DNA from: Psychromonas sp. CD1
GTDB lineage: Bacteria; Pseudomonadota; Gammaproteobacteria; Enterobacterales; Psychromonadaceae
Direction of reading: 5' to 3'
NCBI RefSeq assembly: GCF_002239585.1
Contig: NZ_NDFH01000002.1
Location: 124,001 to 188,000, forward strand
DNA: 64,000 bases
The notes under the pieces were generated by a model. It saw only the letters and a list, made by a program, of their open reading frames with translations, was not told the origin of the DNA and ran no database searches. Each line of letters starts with the position of its first letter. Within the stretch, counting starts at the first letter, position 1. The position numbers were made by a program, and so were the translations under genes. Positions 19,059-29,816 of this stretch are shown piece by piece.

Positions 19059-19094
19059 TTTTTTAAACAGACAGTAGGCTGTCTGTTTAAAAAA
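19059..19094. other. Inverted repeat after orn
   Basis: Perfect 16-base arms (19059-19074 and 19079-19094) around TAGG, centred on ACAGACAG/CTGTCTGT. The U-run is at the 5' side and the A-run at the 3' side on both strands, so it is not a standard intrinsic terminator, but it may protect the orn mRNA 3' end. Confidence 0.6.
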
Positions 19095-19136
19095 AAAGCA
19101 AACGCTTAGTTTGTTTTTAAAATAACTAAAAAAAGC

Positions 19137-19164
19137 TTGCATTCATTGTGTCTCTGTCTATAAT
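19137..19164 (+). promoter_or_regulatory. Promoter of the tRNA-Gly gene
   Basis: TTGCAT (-35, 19137-19142) and a perfect TATAAT (-10, 19159-19164) with 16-base spacing, followed by a GC-rich CGCACCCC discriminator typical of stable-RNA promoters. The tRNA starts 57 bases downstream of the -10. Confidence 0.8.
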
Positions 19165-19221
19165 CGCACCCCATACGAAGCATACATCGCCAGATGTTAA
19201 GAGCTAAGTAGATAAGATAAT

Positions 19222-19296
19222 GCGGCACTAGCTCAGTGGTAGAGCACAACCTTGCCAAGGTTGGGGTCAAGAGTTCGAGCCTCTTGTGCCGCTCCA
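19222..19296 (+). tRNA. tRNA-Gly (anticodon GCC)
   Basis: A complete cloverleaf: acceptor arms GCGGCAC and GTGCCGC pair over 7 bases, D arm AGCTCAGTGGTAGAGC, anticodon loop in CCTTGCCAAGG with GCC at the centre, T arm GAGTTCGAGCCTC, discriminator T and encoded CCA. GCC reads glycine codons GGC and GGU. E. coli has three tandem copies near orn; only one is present here. A few T residues follow the CCA and may terminate transcription. Confidence 0.97.
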
Positions 19297-19482
19297 TTTT
19301 TAACATATATCTTCATAATCGTTAAATAATCAACTTGTAATGTAAGTTTATCGACAACTCATTTCGTTCTATTAAATCAACATTTATTAACCTATTAAAT
19401 TTTTTATCTCTTCTTTATTTTTATCCTGTTTACATACATATATAGTATGATGCCTGTTCTTTATTTTTTTAGAAGGTTTTTT

Positions 19483-20499
19483 ATGACTATTTTGGTGACC
19501 GGTGGTGCTGGCTATATTGGCTCACATGCAGTTTTAGAATTATTAGAATCAGGTTATGACGTTGTTGTTATTGATAACTTATGTAATTCATCTCAGGAGT
19601 CATTATACCGCATTAAAGAAATTACGGGAAAAAGCTGTCTATTTTATAAAGGTGATATATTAGATAAAGATTTTTTAGCAAAGATTTTCCATCTACATAA
19701 AATTCAAGCAGTGATGCATTTTGCAGGGTTAAAGGCAGTAGGTGAATCGGTCGCAAAACCTGTTTTATATTATCAGAATAATGTGCAGGGGACGTTAACT
19801 TTGTTGGATGCAATGGCTGATGCTAATGTTTTTAATTTGGTTTTTAGTTCTTCTGCAACGGTTTATGGCGATCCCTCCCATTTACCGATTAAAGAACACT
19901 TTCCAGTGGGGGCGACAACAAATCCTTATGGTACTTCAAAAAGGATGGTCGAGATGGTTTTACAAGACGTCGCAAAATCTGATCCGCGTTGGGCATTTAT
20001 TATTTTACGTTATTTTAACCCAGTAGGCGCACATATTTCAGGTCTTATTGGTGAAAATCCTAATGGAATACCTAATAACTTGCTACCTTATATTGCGCAG
20101 GTTGCTGTCGGTAAATTAAATATATTAACGATATTTGGTAATGATTATCAAACATGCGATGGCACTGGGATACGAGATTATATTCATGTCGTTGATTTGG
20201 CATTAGGACATTTAAAAGCACTGGATAAGATAAAAAATACAAAGGGTGTGTCCATTTATAATTTAGGCACGGGTAAAGGTTACTCTGTTTTAGAAATGAT
20301 ACATGCTTTTGAAAAGGCGAGTGGTAAAAGAATATCGTATCAATTTTCAGCTCGGCGCGAAGGTGATATTGCGAGTTGTTATGCTGATCCTGAAAAGGCG
20401 CGCATAGAGTTGAATTGGTCTGCCAGTCGAGGCTTAACCGCGATGATGCAAGATACATGGCGCTGGCAAGTTACTAATCCAAACGGTTATCCGTTATAG
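19483..20499 (+). CDS. galE: UDP-glucose 4-epimerase
   Basis: GalE interconverts UDP-glucose and UDP-galactose with bound NAD. The start at 19483 gives [15 protein letters not shown] with an AGAAGG ribosome site; the frame extends 12 codons upstream without family match. Motifs: GxxGxxG in [10 protein letters not shown], catalytic SSSATVYG and YGTSKRMVE (Tyr-x3-Lys), RYFNPVGAH, and [10 protein letters not shown]. At 338 residues it has the E. coli length. No other galactose genes are near, so it likely supplies envelope polysaccharide precursors. Confidence 0.96.
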   Translation: MTILVTGGAGYIGSHAVLELLESGYDVVVIDNLCNSSQESLYRIKEITGKSCLFYKGDILDKDFLAKIFHLHKIQAVMHFAGLKAVGESVAKPVLYYQNNVQGTLTLLDAMADANVFNLVFSSSATVYGDPSHLPIKEHFPVGATTNPYGTSKRMVEMVLQDVAKSDPRWAFIILRYFNPVGAHISGLIGENPNGIPNNLLPYIAQVAVGKLNILTIFGNDYQTCDGTGIRDYIHVVDLALGHLKALDKIKNTKGVSIYNLGTGKGYSVLEMIHAFEKASGKRISYQFSARREGDIASCYADPEKARIELNWSASRGLTAMMQDTWRWQVTNPNGYPL

Positions 20500-20512
20500 T
20501 TTGAAGAATACA

Positions 20513-20541
20513 AAAGGCAATTATATTTAATGATTGCCTTT
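20513..20541. terminator. Hairpin overlapping the ends of galE and tusA
   Basis: AAAGGCAAT (20513-20521) pairs with ATTGCCTTT (20533-20541), between convergent galE and tusA and covering the tusA stop codon. The T-run is short (CCTTTACG), so efficiency is doubtful. Confidence 0.45.
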
Positions 20542-20769
20542 ACGAATTAAGTATTGATAGGGAGGGCTTTCTGTTTTTGTCTCAATCAGAGAATGATCCA
20601 TAAAACGGCAAAAGCTGGGAATATCTCGAGTGGTTGAGGGATCATCGGCTAAAACATACAGTAGTTCACCCGCTTGCATGCTCCTTATTTTTTTTCGGAT
20701 AAGCATAATAGGTTCTGGGCAACGTAGGCCTAAAGTATCCAATCGTATTCTTTTTTCATTATTTATCAT
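20527..20769 (-). CDS. tusA: TusA family sulfur carrier protein
   Basis: The 80-residue protein has the TusA signature LGLRCPEP with the persulfide-carrying Cys17, followed by the [26 protein letters not shown] fold. TusA accepts sulfur from IscS and passes it to TusBCD for 2-thiouridine in tRNA wobble positions. Length and motif match TusA best, though other one-domain SirA-like carriers (YeeD, YedF) look similar. It stands alone, converging on galE. Confidence 0.88.
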   Translation of the reverse strand: MINNEKRIRLDTLGLRCPEPIMLIRKKIRSMQAGELLYVLADDPSTTRDIPSFCRFMDHSLIETKTESPPYQYLIRKGNH

Positions 20770-20834
20770 TATAGGCTCTTAGTAGGGATACTTTTCTTAT
20801 GTTAACAGTAAAGTCTGTTGATTTAAATAAGCGG

Positions 20835-20857
20835 AGCTCTATCTCAAGGATAGAGCT
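20835..20857. other. Inverted repeat in the tusA-ppc gap
   Basis: AGCTCTATC (20835-20843) and GATAGAGCT (20849-20857) form a 9-bp stem with a 5-base loop, about 65 bases upstream of tusA. No T-run follows on the - strand. Possible operator or mRNA structure; function unknown. Confidence 0.4.
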
Positions 20858-20946
20858 AAGGCCAAACCCTTAAATATTTTTTTTGTTAAAGTTCCCCATT
20901 CGTAGAGACATTATCGTGTTTATTTATCGAGGCTTCTCTTTAAATT

Positions 20947-20972
20947 AAAAAAGGCTCTAGAGAGCCTTTTTT
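20947..20972. terminator. Intrinsic terminator of ppc
   Basis: AAAAAAGGCTC (20947-20957) and GAGCCTTTTTT (20962-20972) around TAGA, with T-runs on both strands. It lies 25 bases past the ppc stop. Confidence 0.88.
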
Positions 20973-20996
20973 ATTTTTAGTAGAGTGGATTGTAAT

Positions 20997-23630
20997 TTAA
21001 CCTGTATTGCGTAATCCGGCAGCAATACCTGCAATTGTAACCATTAAAGCTTGGTCGATTACGGGGCAAATAGTGTCACCATTAGCGCGAGACCGAGAAA
21101 GGAGCTCTGCTTGGAGCATATTAAGCGGATCAACGTAAGGATTACGTAAAGAAATTGATTTCTTTATCCAAGGTCGCTCTTGCATTAACTTATGCTCTGG
21201 AATCGTTTCTAAAAGCACGTTTTGTGTGAGAGTTAGATTATCGCGCAAACGCTGTCCTAATGGCCATAAAGATTTAGGTACTAGGCGCTCTTCATAGAAT
21301 TTTGTTAATCCCGCATCGGTTTTTAAGAAAAGCATCTCTAACATTTCTAAACGTGTATGGAAGAACGGCCATTGACAATACATTTCTTGTAATAATTCTT
21401 TTTTGCCCTCATCTAATAATGTTTTTAATGGTCCTCCTGTGCCAAGCCATGCTGGTAGCATTAAACGATTTTGGCTCCAAGCAAAAATCCATGGAATAGC
21501 GCGTAAACTTTCAATGCCACCATTTTTTTTACGTTTCGCAGGGCGACTACCAAGGGCTAATTTCCCCAGTTCGAGCTCTGGTGTGACACTACGGAAATAA
21601 GGTAGGAAATCGGGCTCTTCACGCACAAAGTGGCGATATTCTTGACAAGATTGTTCCGCAAATTGGTGCATTATGTCGCGCCATTCTTGTTTTGGTGCTG
21701 GAGGTGGTAATAAATTTGCTTCTAAAATAGCTGCGGTATATAGATTTAAACTTTGTACAGCTACTTTAGGCAATCCAAATTTAAAACGGATCATCTCTCC
21801 TTGTTCGGTAACACGTAAACCTCCTTTTAATGATCCTGGAGGTTGAGATAATAAAGCTTGATGTGCTGGTGCACCGCCTCGGCCAATTGTGCCTCCTCGG
21901 CCATGAAAAAGAACCAGTTGAATGCTATTTTCGTCACATATTTTAATCAAAGCCTCTTGTGCTTGATATTGCGCCCAATTCGCGGCAATAACCCCCGCAT
22001 CTTTTGCTGAATCAGAGTAACCAATCATCACATGTTGTTCGCCGTTAATATAATTTTTATACCAGTCCACAGCAAATAATCGTTGCATCACCATTTTGGC
22101 ATTATTTAAATCATCTAATGTTTCAAAAAGAGGTGCGACAGGGATTTTAAATGGGCAATTCGTTTCTTTTAAAAGAAGCTGCACCGCCAAAACATCAGAG
22201 GCTTGGCGAGCCATTGATATGATATAAATGCCTAAAGCTTGGGGATCTGTTTTAGCGATAACGGCGAAAGTATCTAAAACTTCTTGTGTTTCAGCTGAAG
22301 GAGTCCAGCTATGTGGAATAAGAGGGCGCTTGCTATTTAGCTCCGTTAATAAGAACGTTTGCTTTTTAGATTCACTCCATAAGTTGTAGTTGCCTAAGTC
22401 TAAATAGGTTGTTAATTCAGAAAGTGTATCGGCATGACGTCCCCCATCTTGACGAATATCTAATTTAACTAAGTTAACACCAAAGCAGGCAATGCGACGT
22501 AAAACATCTAAAATAAAACCATTGGCAATTGAATGCATACCAGTGTTTTTAAGGGATTCATAACAAAGCGAGATAGGATTTTTTAATTGTTTGGTTCGAG
22601 TGATTAAGTCTTGTGCATCACTTTTATGGCCTTGTAATTTCGCGCTGAGTGCTGTTAGTGTTTCTTTTAATTCAATGCGTAATTTACGTAGAATAGCGCG
22701 ATAAGGTTCATCTGCATCACCGACAAGATTACGCAGGGTGGCATCGCAATTATCCATGGATAATTCGTCAGTTAGCTGTTGAATATCTTTTAAGTATAAG
22801 TTGATAGCAACCCAACGACTGGTGAGCAAGACTTCTTCTGTTACTTTTGCTGTTACAAAAGGGTTTCCATCTCTATCACCTCCCATCCATGAGGTGATAT
22901 TAATAGGGGAGGCGTCTTTTTCTAAACAAAGGCCAAGTCCTAATTTTAATTTTTTATCTAGCTCTCGCACATAAAGAGGTACAGCTTCCCATAGGCTGTT
23001 CTCTATGACGGCAAAACCCCATTTTGCTTCATCGACAGGAGAAGGGCGTTTTTTACGAATATCATTGGTATGCCATGCTTGAGTAATTAATTGTTCGAGT
23101 CTGCTGAGTAGTCTATCTTGCTCATTATTTGAAATGTCAGATGCTTCTAAGTGGCTCAGGCAGCTATTAATCGCAATATGTTTGTGAATTAATGTTCGTC
23201 GTGTGATTTCAGTGGGATGCGCGGTTAAAACCATGTTCATGGATAAATCATTAATCGCTTTTTGCATATCTTCTTTAGTTATATTGGACTGCTTAAGCTT
23301 CTGGATCATTTCCATTATGGGGTCAGGAGAATTTTTGTCATTTTCAGCATGCCGTGAAATACCATGGAATTGTTCTGCAATATTTGCTAAATTTAAAAAG
23401 TGTGTGAAAGCTCGAGCAACAGGTACTAGTTCAGTATCAGATAAATTGGATAAAACACGAATAAGAATATCACCATCATTTTTATTACCTGCTCGTGATG
23501 ATTTTGAAAGTTGGCGAATTTCTTCTATTTTATCAAGGAACTCTTCACCTAAATGCTCGCCAATACTTTTCCCTAATAATTGACCTAATAAATTTACATT
23601 ACTACGTAAATTTGCATATTGCTCTGTCAT
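20997..23630 (-). CDS. ppc: Phosphoenolpyruvate carboxylase
   Basis: Ppc makes oxaloacetate from phosphoenolpyruvate and bicarbonate, refilling the citric acid cycle. The 877-residue product matches the family length. Visible motifs: [13 protein letters not shown] with the catalytic His, [37 protein letters not shown] and the C-terminal NTG. It is transcribed leftward from a 480-base intergenic region shared with argG. Confidence 0.98.
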   Translation of the reverse strand: MTEQYANLRSNVNLLGQLLGKSIGEHLGEEFLDKIEEIRQLSKSSRAGNKNDGDILIRVLSNLSDTELVPVARAFTHFLNLANIAEQFHGISRHAENDKNSPDPIMEMIQKLKQSNITKEDMQKAINDLSMNMVLTAHPTEITRRTLIHKHIAINSCLSHLEASDISNNEQDRLLSRLEQLITQAWHTNDIRKKRPSPVDEAKWGFAVIENSLWEAVPLYVRELDKKLKLGLGLCLEKDASPINITSWMGGDRDGNPFVTAKVTEEVLLTSRWVAINLYLKDIQQLTDELSMDNCDATLRNLVGDADEPYRAILRKLRIELKETLTALSAKLQGHKSDAQDLITRTKQLKNPISLCYESLKNTGMHSIANGFILDVLRRIACFGVNLVKLDIRQDGGRHADTLSELTTYLDLGNYNLWSESKKQTFLLTELNSKRPLIPHSWTPSAETQEVLDTFAVIAKTDPQALGIYIISMARQASDVLAVQLLLKETNCPFKIPVAPLFETLDDLNNAKMVMQRLFAVDWYKNYINGEQHVMIGYSDSAKDAGVIAANWAQYQAQEALIKICDENSIQLVLFHGRGGTIGRGGAPAHQALLSQPPGSLKGGLRVTEQGEMIRFKFGLPKVAVQSLNLYTAAILEANLLPPPAPKQEWRDIMHQFAEQSCQEYRHFVREEPDFLPYFRSVTPELELGKLALGSRPAKRKKNGGIESLRAIPWIFAWSQNRLMLPAWLGTGGPLKTLLDEGKKELLQEMYCQWPFFHTRLEMLEMLFLKTDAGLTKFYEERLVPKSLWPLGQRLRDNLTLTQNVLLETIPEHKLMQERPWIKKSISLRNPYVDPLNMLQAELLSRSRANGDTICPVIDQALMVTIAGIAAGLRNTG

Positions 23631-24110
23631 ATAAAGCTCCTGATTTTTTTAAAAAAGCATATCTCATTGTTTGATCATGCCGTACCGTAGCACAAATGCG
23701 ACTTCAATCAATCTTACCTAAGATAAATTTCATTTTGTTTTTTTTACAATATTTGTAATCGAGCGGTGTAAGAAAGCCACGTTTATTTATTTGAAATCAC
23801 TTTATAGGCTTCAAATCGTGGGGAAATATAAGTATTTATTGGATTGAGGTGTTGTGCTAGGTGTTTTAAGTGTTTCGTAATAATAACATAAGAGAGGGTG
23901 TTCAACAAAAGGAAGTTTAGAGTCATCATCCTGCATTTTTTGATTCATATAAATATCTATCATCAACTTTTTTATACATGACATCGTATTTATATAGATG
24001 TTTTAGATATAAGAATTAATTTAGATTACAATCAATGCTTCGCATGATTATGCACTTTTGTTTTTCTGAGTAGGTGTCTGATAAAGTTATAACTGAAGAG
24101 GTGCTAATTA
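23631..24110. other. 480-base divergent intergenic region between ppc and argG
   Basis: No coding frame or RNA gene was recognised. It must hold the promoters of ppc and argG. A nested inverted repeat is visible: CCACG (23777-23781) with CGTGG (23817-23821), and TTTGAA (23790-23795) with TTCAAA (23810-23815). I looked for ArgR operators and saw only weak AT-rich partial matches around 23940-24030. Confidence 0.5.
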
Positions 24111-25334
24111 ATGAATAAAGTAAAAAAAGTAGTATTAGCTTATTCTGGAGGCTTAGATACCTCTGCAATCATACCGTGGCTAAAAGAAAATTATGACAAT
24201 TGTGAGGTTATCGCTTTTTGTGCTGATGTCGGGCAGGGTGAAGAGGAGTTAATCGGATTAGAAAAAAAAGCGTTATCTTCGGGAGCAAGTGAGTACCACC
24301 TTGTTGATTTAAAAGAAGAGTTCGTATCAGATTACATTTACCCAACCATAGCAACAAATGCGGTTTATGAGGGGACTTATTTATTAGGTACTGCAATGGC
24401 GAGGCCTATTATTGCTAAGGCACAAGTTGAATTTGCGTTGCAAGTAGGTGCGGATGCCCTTTGTCATGGCTGTACAGGAAAAGGTAACGATCAAATCCGT
24501 TTTGAAAGTTGTTTTGCTGCGCTTGCACCACAATTGCGAGTTATCGCGCCGTGGCGAGAATGGGATCTTGTGTCACGCGAAGATTTATTAAATTATCTGA
24601 GTAAGCGACACATTAAAACGAGTGCAACGAGCACTAAAATTTATAGTCGAGATGCAAATGTATGGCATATTTCGCATGAGGGAGGGGCTCTTGAGAATCC
24701 CAATAATGCCCCTTGCAAGGATGTTTGGACATTAACAGTTGATCCATTACAAGCGCCAGATAAAGAAGAATATGTGCATCTTCATATTGAAAATTCTAGA
24801 GTGACAAAAATCGATGGTGTTGCATTGTCCCCTTATCAAGCGTTAATTTTATTAAATAACAAAGCAGCTAAACATGGAATTGGTAGAATTGATATCGTTG
24901 AAAATCGTACGATAGGGATGAAATCTCGAGGCTGTTATGAAACACCTGGAGGGACAGTCATGGTTACGGCCTTACGTGCAATTGATGAATTAGTACATGA
25001 TAAATTATCACGTTGTTGGCGTGATAAAATTGGGCAAGAATTTGCTCATTTAGTTTATGATGGGCGCTGGTTTACACCACTTTGTGAATCGTTATTAGCC
25101 GCGTCTGAATCACTTGCAAGTTATGTCAATGGTGAAGTAGTTATACGCCTTTATAAGGGACAAGCTGTTGCTGTCAAAAAAGACTCAATAAATAGTTTAT
25201 ATTCTGAAACTTTTGCTACTTTTGGGGATGATAATGTCTATGATCAAAGTCATGCAGAAGGTTTTATTCGTTTATATTCGTTATCAAGTCGGATAAGAAA
25301 GCTTAATGAAAGTGCAAAAAAACAATTCAAGTAG
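24111..25334 (+). CDS. argG: Argininosuccinate synthase
   Basis: ArgG joins citrulline and aspartate using ATP in the penultimate step of arginine synthesis. The 407-residue product belongs to the shorter ArgG type and shows the P-loop AYSGGLDTS near residue 9, [13 protein letters not shown], and [22 protein letters not shown]. The ribosome site is GAAGAGG. In relatives argG is followed directly by argH; here a leftward dcuC-pepT pair lies between them. Confidence 0.98.
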   Translation: MNKVKKVVLAYSGGLDTSAIIPWLKENYDNCEVIAFCADVGQGEEELIGLEKKALSSGASEYHLVDLKEEFVSDYIYPTIATNAVYEGTYLLGTAMARPIIAKAQVEFALQVGADALCHGCTGKGNDQIRFESCFAALAPQLRVIAPWREWDLVSREDLLNYLSKRHIKTSATSTKIYSRDANVWHISHEGGALENPNNAPCKDVWTLTVDPLQAPDKEEYVHLHIENSRVTKIDGVALSPYQALILLNNKAAKHGIGRIDIVENRTIGMKSRGCYETPGGTVMVTALRAIDELVHDKLSRCWRDKIGQEFAHLVYDGRWFTPLCESLLAASESLASYVNGEVVIRLYKGQAVAVKKDSINSLYSETFATFGDDNVYDQSHAEGFIRLYSLSSRIRKLNESAKKQFK

Positions 25335-25362
25335 GTGCTTATAATCGTTTGTTATCTCGTTA

Positions 25363-25407
25363 ATATGCAAAAGGCCCTCATCTCGATCATGAGGGCCTTT
25401 TGCATAT
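25363..25407. terminator. Strong bidirectional terminator between argG and the DcuC-family gene
   Basis: Perfect 19-bp arms (25363-25381 with 25389-25407), containing AAAAGGCCCTCAT and ATGAGGGCCTTTT, enclose a 7-base loop between the convergent genes. Confidence 0.9.
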
Positions 25408-25430
25408 ATTTGGTAATAGACTCTAAAAAA

Positions 25431-26798
25431 TCAACTATAAAATAGATAAACGATTATAAAATGAAATACAAAGCCAACTAAAACGGGAACAGATGTTCGT
25501 TGTACGACTTCAAAGGGGCTAAGTTTGGCGCCCGTTGCAGACGCAATCACGACAGCAGAAACAGGGGACATTGATCGGCCCATTGCGGATGCTTGTTGCA
25601 TAGGCATTAGCATCGCAGGCATATTCGCCCCCATACTCGATGCGATATTAGGGATTAATTCGACAAATGCTAAGAAAGGGGCATTACCCGAGCCCATAAT
25701 CACGGCTGCAACCAACGTAATAACTGCAAAAACCAACGTCATAGCAACACTCGGTAAACCAATAGATTTAGCCATGATAATTAGGTTTGATATTGCGCCT
25801 GTGGCTTGGATGCCATGAGCAAAAACGCCTGCAGCCACCAATAAGAAAACAACTTGATTAAAGGCATTTCCCATTCCTTTGGAGAACACGCCAAAATCAT
25901 TAAAAATGGTTTTAAGTGTTTTTTGAGTAAAGCATTCACATAGAATCGAAATGAACATTGCTATAAAAACGATGGTTGTCACATCAATATTAATATTTGA
26001 CATAATTAGATTTGAAAAGATGACTGCCATGATAATCGGTAATAAAGGGAGTATCAGATAATAGCTTGGAGCAAGCTTTCCGATCTCTTTGCTTTTGGTG
26101 TTGGATATTTTTTCAAATTGTTCAGGATGTTTTTTGTCGAGATGAGACTGCCAAATAATATGCATAAAACCAATTACAATCATAGTCGCTATCGATGTTG
26201 GTGCTTGGTAGTTAAAAATATAGGTCATTAAATCCATATTTAAAGCTTCACTTGCCCGAATCGCATCGATACCAGTGGGTGTATAGCTGACGGCAAGAGA
26301 GCTGGCAATAATAGCGACTGAACTACCCCGTGAAAGACCCAGAGCCAATAAAACTGGAAACAGAGTACCCATTAATAGAACACCAAGGCCTGTAGCAGAA
26401 GGAATTGCTAGTTGTAATACACTTGCCATACAATATGCACAGAAGAGCATGATCTTTTTATTTGTAATATGTTTTAATGTTTTTGTCGCAAGCCTTACCA
26501 CCACATCATTTGCACCAATATGGTTCATATAATTGGCAAAACCGACCAATGACATGATCATCAGGCCTAAAGTCCCTGCGCGGTAGCCCATTAAGTATTG
26601 AACATACCTAAAAGGTTCAAACCCAATAAAATTTGTAGAGTGAACAGAATTCGGAAGTACCTCCCCCCAGCCGAAAATTAGAGTGGAAAAAATCAAGATC
26701 ATCCCACCTAATAACAACGTAAGTTCTGCTTTATATCCCTTTAAAATCATTGAGGCAGTAAAGATTATTACTGCTAAAACCAATAATAACTGCACCAT
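25431..26798 (-). CDS. DcuC family anaerobic C4-dicarboxylate transporter
   Basis: The 455-residue protein is hydrophobic throughout, with roughly 11-13 membrane helices, and matches the DcuC type: GYRAGTLGLMIMSLVGFANYM, LQLAIPSATGLGVLLMGTLFPVL, and the C-terminal MPMQQASAMGRSMSPVSAVVIASATGAKLSPFEVV. DcuC proteins exchange or export C4-dicarboxylates such as succinate. Its stop codon to start distance from pepT is 2 bases, so the two are an operon; co-transcription with a peptidase leaves room for another substrate. Confidence 0.85.
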   Translation of the reverse strand: MVQLLLVLAVIIFTASMILKGYKAELTLLLGGMILIFSTLIFGWGEVLPNSVHSTNFIGFEPFRYVQYLMGYRAGTLGLMIMSLVGFANYMNHIGANDVVVRLATKTLKHITNKKIMLFCAYCMASVLQLAIPSATGLGVLLMGTLFPVLLALGLSRGSSVAIIASSLAVSYTPTGIDAIRASEALNMDLMTYIFNYQAPTSIATMIVIGFMHIIWQSHLDKKHPEQFEKISNTKSKEIGKLAPSYYLILPLLPIIMAVIFSNLIMSNINIDVTTIVFIAMFISILCECFTQKTLKTIFNDFGVFSKGMGNAFNQVVFLLVAAGVFAHGIQATGAISNLIIMAKSIGLPSVAMTLVFAVITLVAAVIMGSGNAPFLAFVELIPNIASSMGANMPAMLMPMQQASAMGRSMSPVSAVVIASATGAKLSPFEVVQRTSVPVLVGFVFHFIIVYLFYS

Positions 26799-26800
26799 GT

Positions 26801-28030
26801 TTAAACCCTTTCATGTGCTGTGAGGTTCATTATTATGCTTTGTACTACATTGCTGGCGGCGATTAATGAAGGTACGGGTAAATATTCAAAGATCGAATGG
26901 AAATTATGCGCTCCCGTAAATAGATTAGGGCACGGTAAACCCTTTTGGGAAAGAACAGCACCATCATATCCGCCCCGCATGGCAACAATATTAGGGTTAA
27001 TGTTGTTGTCTTTATAGGCACTTATGGCAAGATCAATCGGCAATGTTGAATTTTTCAAAAAATTAAGTACGTTACTGTAGCGATCTGTGAGAGTTAAATG
27101 TGCTCTATCATTATTATTTTGATTAAAAATCTCTACTTGTTTACGCACATATTCATTACGTTGTTTATATCCATCCTCAGTAAAATCTCGGATGTCGATA
27201 TTTAGTACTGTCTTTGCAGAGTTGCCCACCATTTTTTTCATCCAGTAGTATCCTTGACGTGCATCGGTGCATTCAGGTCTTTCTTCGCTGGGGAATTGAG
27301 TTATAAAAGTATTTGCAAGTAGGAGTGCATTGACAAGTTTGCCTTTGGCGTTCATTGGATGTGCAGATTGGCCTGTAAAAGTAACAACTGCATTACCTGC
27401 ATTCCAATTTTCATAAATAAATTCACCAATTGGACCCGCATCGATTGTATAGGCGAAATCAGCATTTAATTCTTTGACATTAAATTCTTTTGCACCTAAA
27501 AGGCCTTGCTCTTCATCGGGAAGGAATACAATTTGAACTTTTCCATGTTCAATCTGAGGGTTGTCTTGAAAAAATTGTAAGGCATTTAATATGGCTGCGA
27601 TAGCTGCTTTATCATCCGCGCCTAATAATGATGTTCCATCGGTTACGATGATTTCTTGGCCAGTATAATGAGCAAGCTCAGGAAATTGTTGTAAAGACAG
27701 AGTTATATTTTCGGAGAGAGAAATATCACCACCATTATATTGTACAATTTTAGCATGTGTATCAGCCGTGCATTCAGAACTGGTATCTAGATGGCCAAAG
27801 AAAGCGATAGTGGGCAAATTTTTATTTGAATTGGAAGCTAAAGTTGCATTTAAGATTGCATTATCATGAAGCGTAATATCAATACAACCTAATGACTCTA
27901 ATTGACATTTAACCAGAGTCGCTAATTTATATTGACCATCGCTTGAGGGCATTATGCCGAGGCTTCCTTGTTCTTGGTTAGTGGTCGTATTAATTCGAGT
28001 GTAACCTAAGAAACGTTCTACAATATGCAT
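26801..28030 (-). CDS. pepT: Peptidase T (tripeptide aminopeptidase)
   Basis: PepT is a dinuclear zinc M20 peptidase removing the N-terminal residue of tripeptides. The 409-residue product matches the E. coli length. Metal and catalytic motifs: FFGHLDTSSE (His and catalytic Asp), SLLGADDKAAIAAIL (bridging Asp), LPDEEQGLLGAKEF (catalytic Glu and ligand), YTIDAGPIGE, and the C-terminal GAHNFHSIFE with the last His. It precedes and is probably co-transcribed with the DcuC-family gene. Confidence 0.95.
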   Translation of the reverse strand: MHIVERFLGYTRINTTTNQEQGSLGIMPSSDGQYKLATLVKCQLESLGCIDITLHDNAILNATLASNSNKNLPTIAFFGHLDTSSECTADTHAKIVQYNGGDISLSENITLSLQQFPELAHYTGQEIIVTDGTSLLGADDKAAIAAILNALQFFQDNPQIEHGKVQIVFLPDEEQGLLGAKEFNVKELNADFAYTIDAGPIGEFIYENWNAGNAVVTFTGQSAHPMNAKGKLVNALLLANTFITQFPSEERPECTDARQGYYWMKKMVGNSAKTVLNIDIRDFTEDGYKQRNEYVRKQVEIFNQNNNDRAHLTLTDRYSNVLNFLKNSTLPIDLAISAYKDNNINPNIVAMRGGYDGAVLSQKGLPCPNLFTGAHNFHSIFEYLPVPSLIAASNVVQSIIMNLTAHERV

Positions 28031-28323
28031 TTTTCAGTACCTTATTTATTATTTAAGGTGACATATTATAAATATCAATCAAAAGTTAAAGTGAGCTTTA
28101 TCCCAATGTAAAAAATATTTTAATATAAGCGTTATAAATCGGGGGATTACAGAGAACAAATTACGCGCTTGTTATTTAAATCCAATATATATTTAAATAT
28201 TTGTTTTGATAAGTTTTAAATTGACGGAGAGGTAAACTTTGAACTAGGTTAGATTGTAGGTTACTGTATAGACTGAACTATTAATCACTTTTTTAGAAAA
28301 TAATCTTAGCGTAGGAGCACAGT

Positions 28324-29709
28324 ATGGCACTATGGGGTGGACGATTTAGTGGAAAAGCAGATGTAAAATTCAAAATGTTTAATGATTCATTACGTTTTGA
28401 TTATCGCCTTGCCGAGCAAGATATTATAGCCTCGATAGCGTGGTCAAAAGCGTTATTAAGTGTGCAGGTTTTAAGTAATGATGAGCAATTAAAATTAGAA
28501 TCTGCATTGCAGGATCTCTTGGTTTTGGTCTTACATGATAACCAGGAAATATTAAACTCTACGGCTGAGGATATTCATTCTTGGGTGGAAATTCAATTAA
28601 TTGATAAATTGGGTGATTTAGGTAAAAAACTGCATACGGGGCGAAGCCGTAATGATCAGGTTGCAACCGATTTAAAACTCTGGTGTAAGAAAAAAGGTTT
28701 TGCATTAAGACAAGAATTGCAGACGTTAGAGGCGACGTTAGTCAAATTGGCTCGTTTGAATCAAGATGTTGTTATTCCTGGATATACACATTTACAACGG
28801 GCACAACCAGTAACCTTTTCGCATTGGTGTTTAGCGTATGTTGAAATGCTTGAACGCGATAAAAGTCGTTTAGAAAATTGTTTGTCTCGATTAGATACCT
28901 GTCCTCTGGGTAGTGGGGCGTTAGCGGGAACTGCATATGCAATAGATAGAACGGCTTTGGCGTATGACTTAGGGTTTAAAAGTGCGACGCGTAATAGTTT
29001 AGATGCGGTGGCAGATAGAGATCATGTAATCGAACTAATGAGTTGTGCTGCGCTATCCATGTCGCATTTATCTAGGATGGCTGAGGATCTTATTTTTTAT
29101 AATAGTGGTGAAGCTGCATTTGTTGAAATGTCGGATCAAGTGACATCGGGATCCTCGTTAATGCCACAAAAGAAAAATCCAGATGCGATGGAGCTTATTC
29201 GTGGTAAATCGGGAAGAGTTTTTGGCTCGTTAGCAAGTATGCTAATGACGTTAAAAGGTTTACCGCTTGCTTATAATAAAGATATGCAAGAAGATAAGGA
29301 AGGACTTTTCGATGCGTTAGACACATGGCAAGATTGCCTTGCAATTGCATCTATTGTATTAGCTGATATTAAAGTAAATGTAGAGCGTACAGAGAAAGCA
29401 GCTCAAGGTGGCTATGCTAATGCTACAGATTTAGCTGATTATTTAGTTAAAAAAGGAGTCCCATTTAGAGCGTCGCATCAGATGGTCGGAGAAATAGTCC
29501 TATTTGCTATACAAAAAAGCGTGGCATTAGAGGATTTAACCTTATTAGAGTTTAAAAAATTTACACCATTAATAGAAAATGATGTTTATATTGTTTTAAT
29601 GCTTCAATCGATATTAAATGCACGTAAAGCATTAGGTGGCGTTGCTCCTGAGCAAATAGAGTTTGCTTTAAAAGAAGCAGAGCATCGGCTCTTACATGAG
29701 AAGAGCTAA
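28324..29709 (+). CDS. argH: Argininosuccinate lyase
   Basis: ArgH splits argininosuccinate to arginine and fumarate. The 461-residue product has [11 protein letters not shown] at the start, the catalytic [13 protein letters not shown] and [15 protein letters not shown] blocks, and the fumarase/aspartase signature [12 protein letters not shown]. It has a GGAG ribosome site. It is a single-domain ArgH without the ArgA-like fusion seen in some Vibrio relatives. Its 293-base upstream region holds no recognised gene or clear ArgR site. Confidence 0.98.
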   Translation: MALWGGRFSGKADVKFKMFNDSLRFDYRLAEQDIIASIAWSKALLSVQVLSNDEQLKLESALQDLLVLVLHDNQEILNSTAEDIHSWVEIQLIDKLGDLGKKLHTGRSRNDQVATDLKLWCKKKGFALRQELQTLEATLVKLARLNQDVVIPGYTHLQRAQPVTFSHWCLAYVEMLERDKSRLENCLSRLDTCPLGSGALAGTAYAIDRTALAYDLGFKSATRNSLDAVADRDHVIELMSCAALSMSHLSRMAEDLIFYNSGEAAFVEMSDQVTSGSSLMPQKKNPDAMELIRGKSGRVFGSLASMLMTLKGLPLAYNKDMQEDKEGLFDALDTWQDCLAIASIVLADIKVNVERTEKAAQGGYANATDLADYLVKKGVPFRASHQMVGEIVLFAIQKSVALEDLTLLEFKKFTPLIENDVYIVLMLQSILNARKALGGVAPEQIEFALKEAEHRLLHEKS

Positions 29710-29717
29710 TTTACTTT

Positions 29718-29755
29718 AATATAGAAGAAGACATCTAATTGTTTTCTTCTATATT
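29718..29755 (+). terminator. Terminator hairpin of argH
   Basis: Fifteen-base arms (29718-29732 and 29741-29755), one G-T pair, around an 8-base loop, just after the argH stop; a short T-containing tail (ACTTT) follows. Confidence 0.6.
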
Positions 29756-29816
29756 ACTTTAGATAAAAAGACCGATAAGAGGTCAATATTTCATTGAATT
29801 TAGGGGATGGAGTTTT

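Noticed and set aside
19059-19094. Intrinsic terminator after orn
   Set aside because: The stem is perfect, but T residues lie on the 5' side and A residues on the 3' side on both strands, opposite to a terminator; kept only as an inverted repeat.
23900-24110. ArgR operator ahead of argG
   Set aside because: Only AT-rich partial matches to the TGAAT-N4-ATTCA pattern; not above what chance gives here.
29770-29784. Terminator of gppA (GACC/GGTC with T residues on the - strand)
   Set aside because: Only a 4-bp stem; too weak to list.
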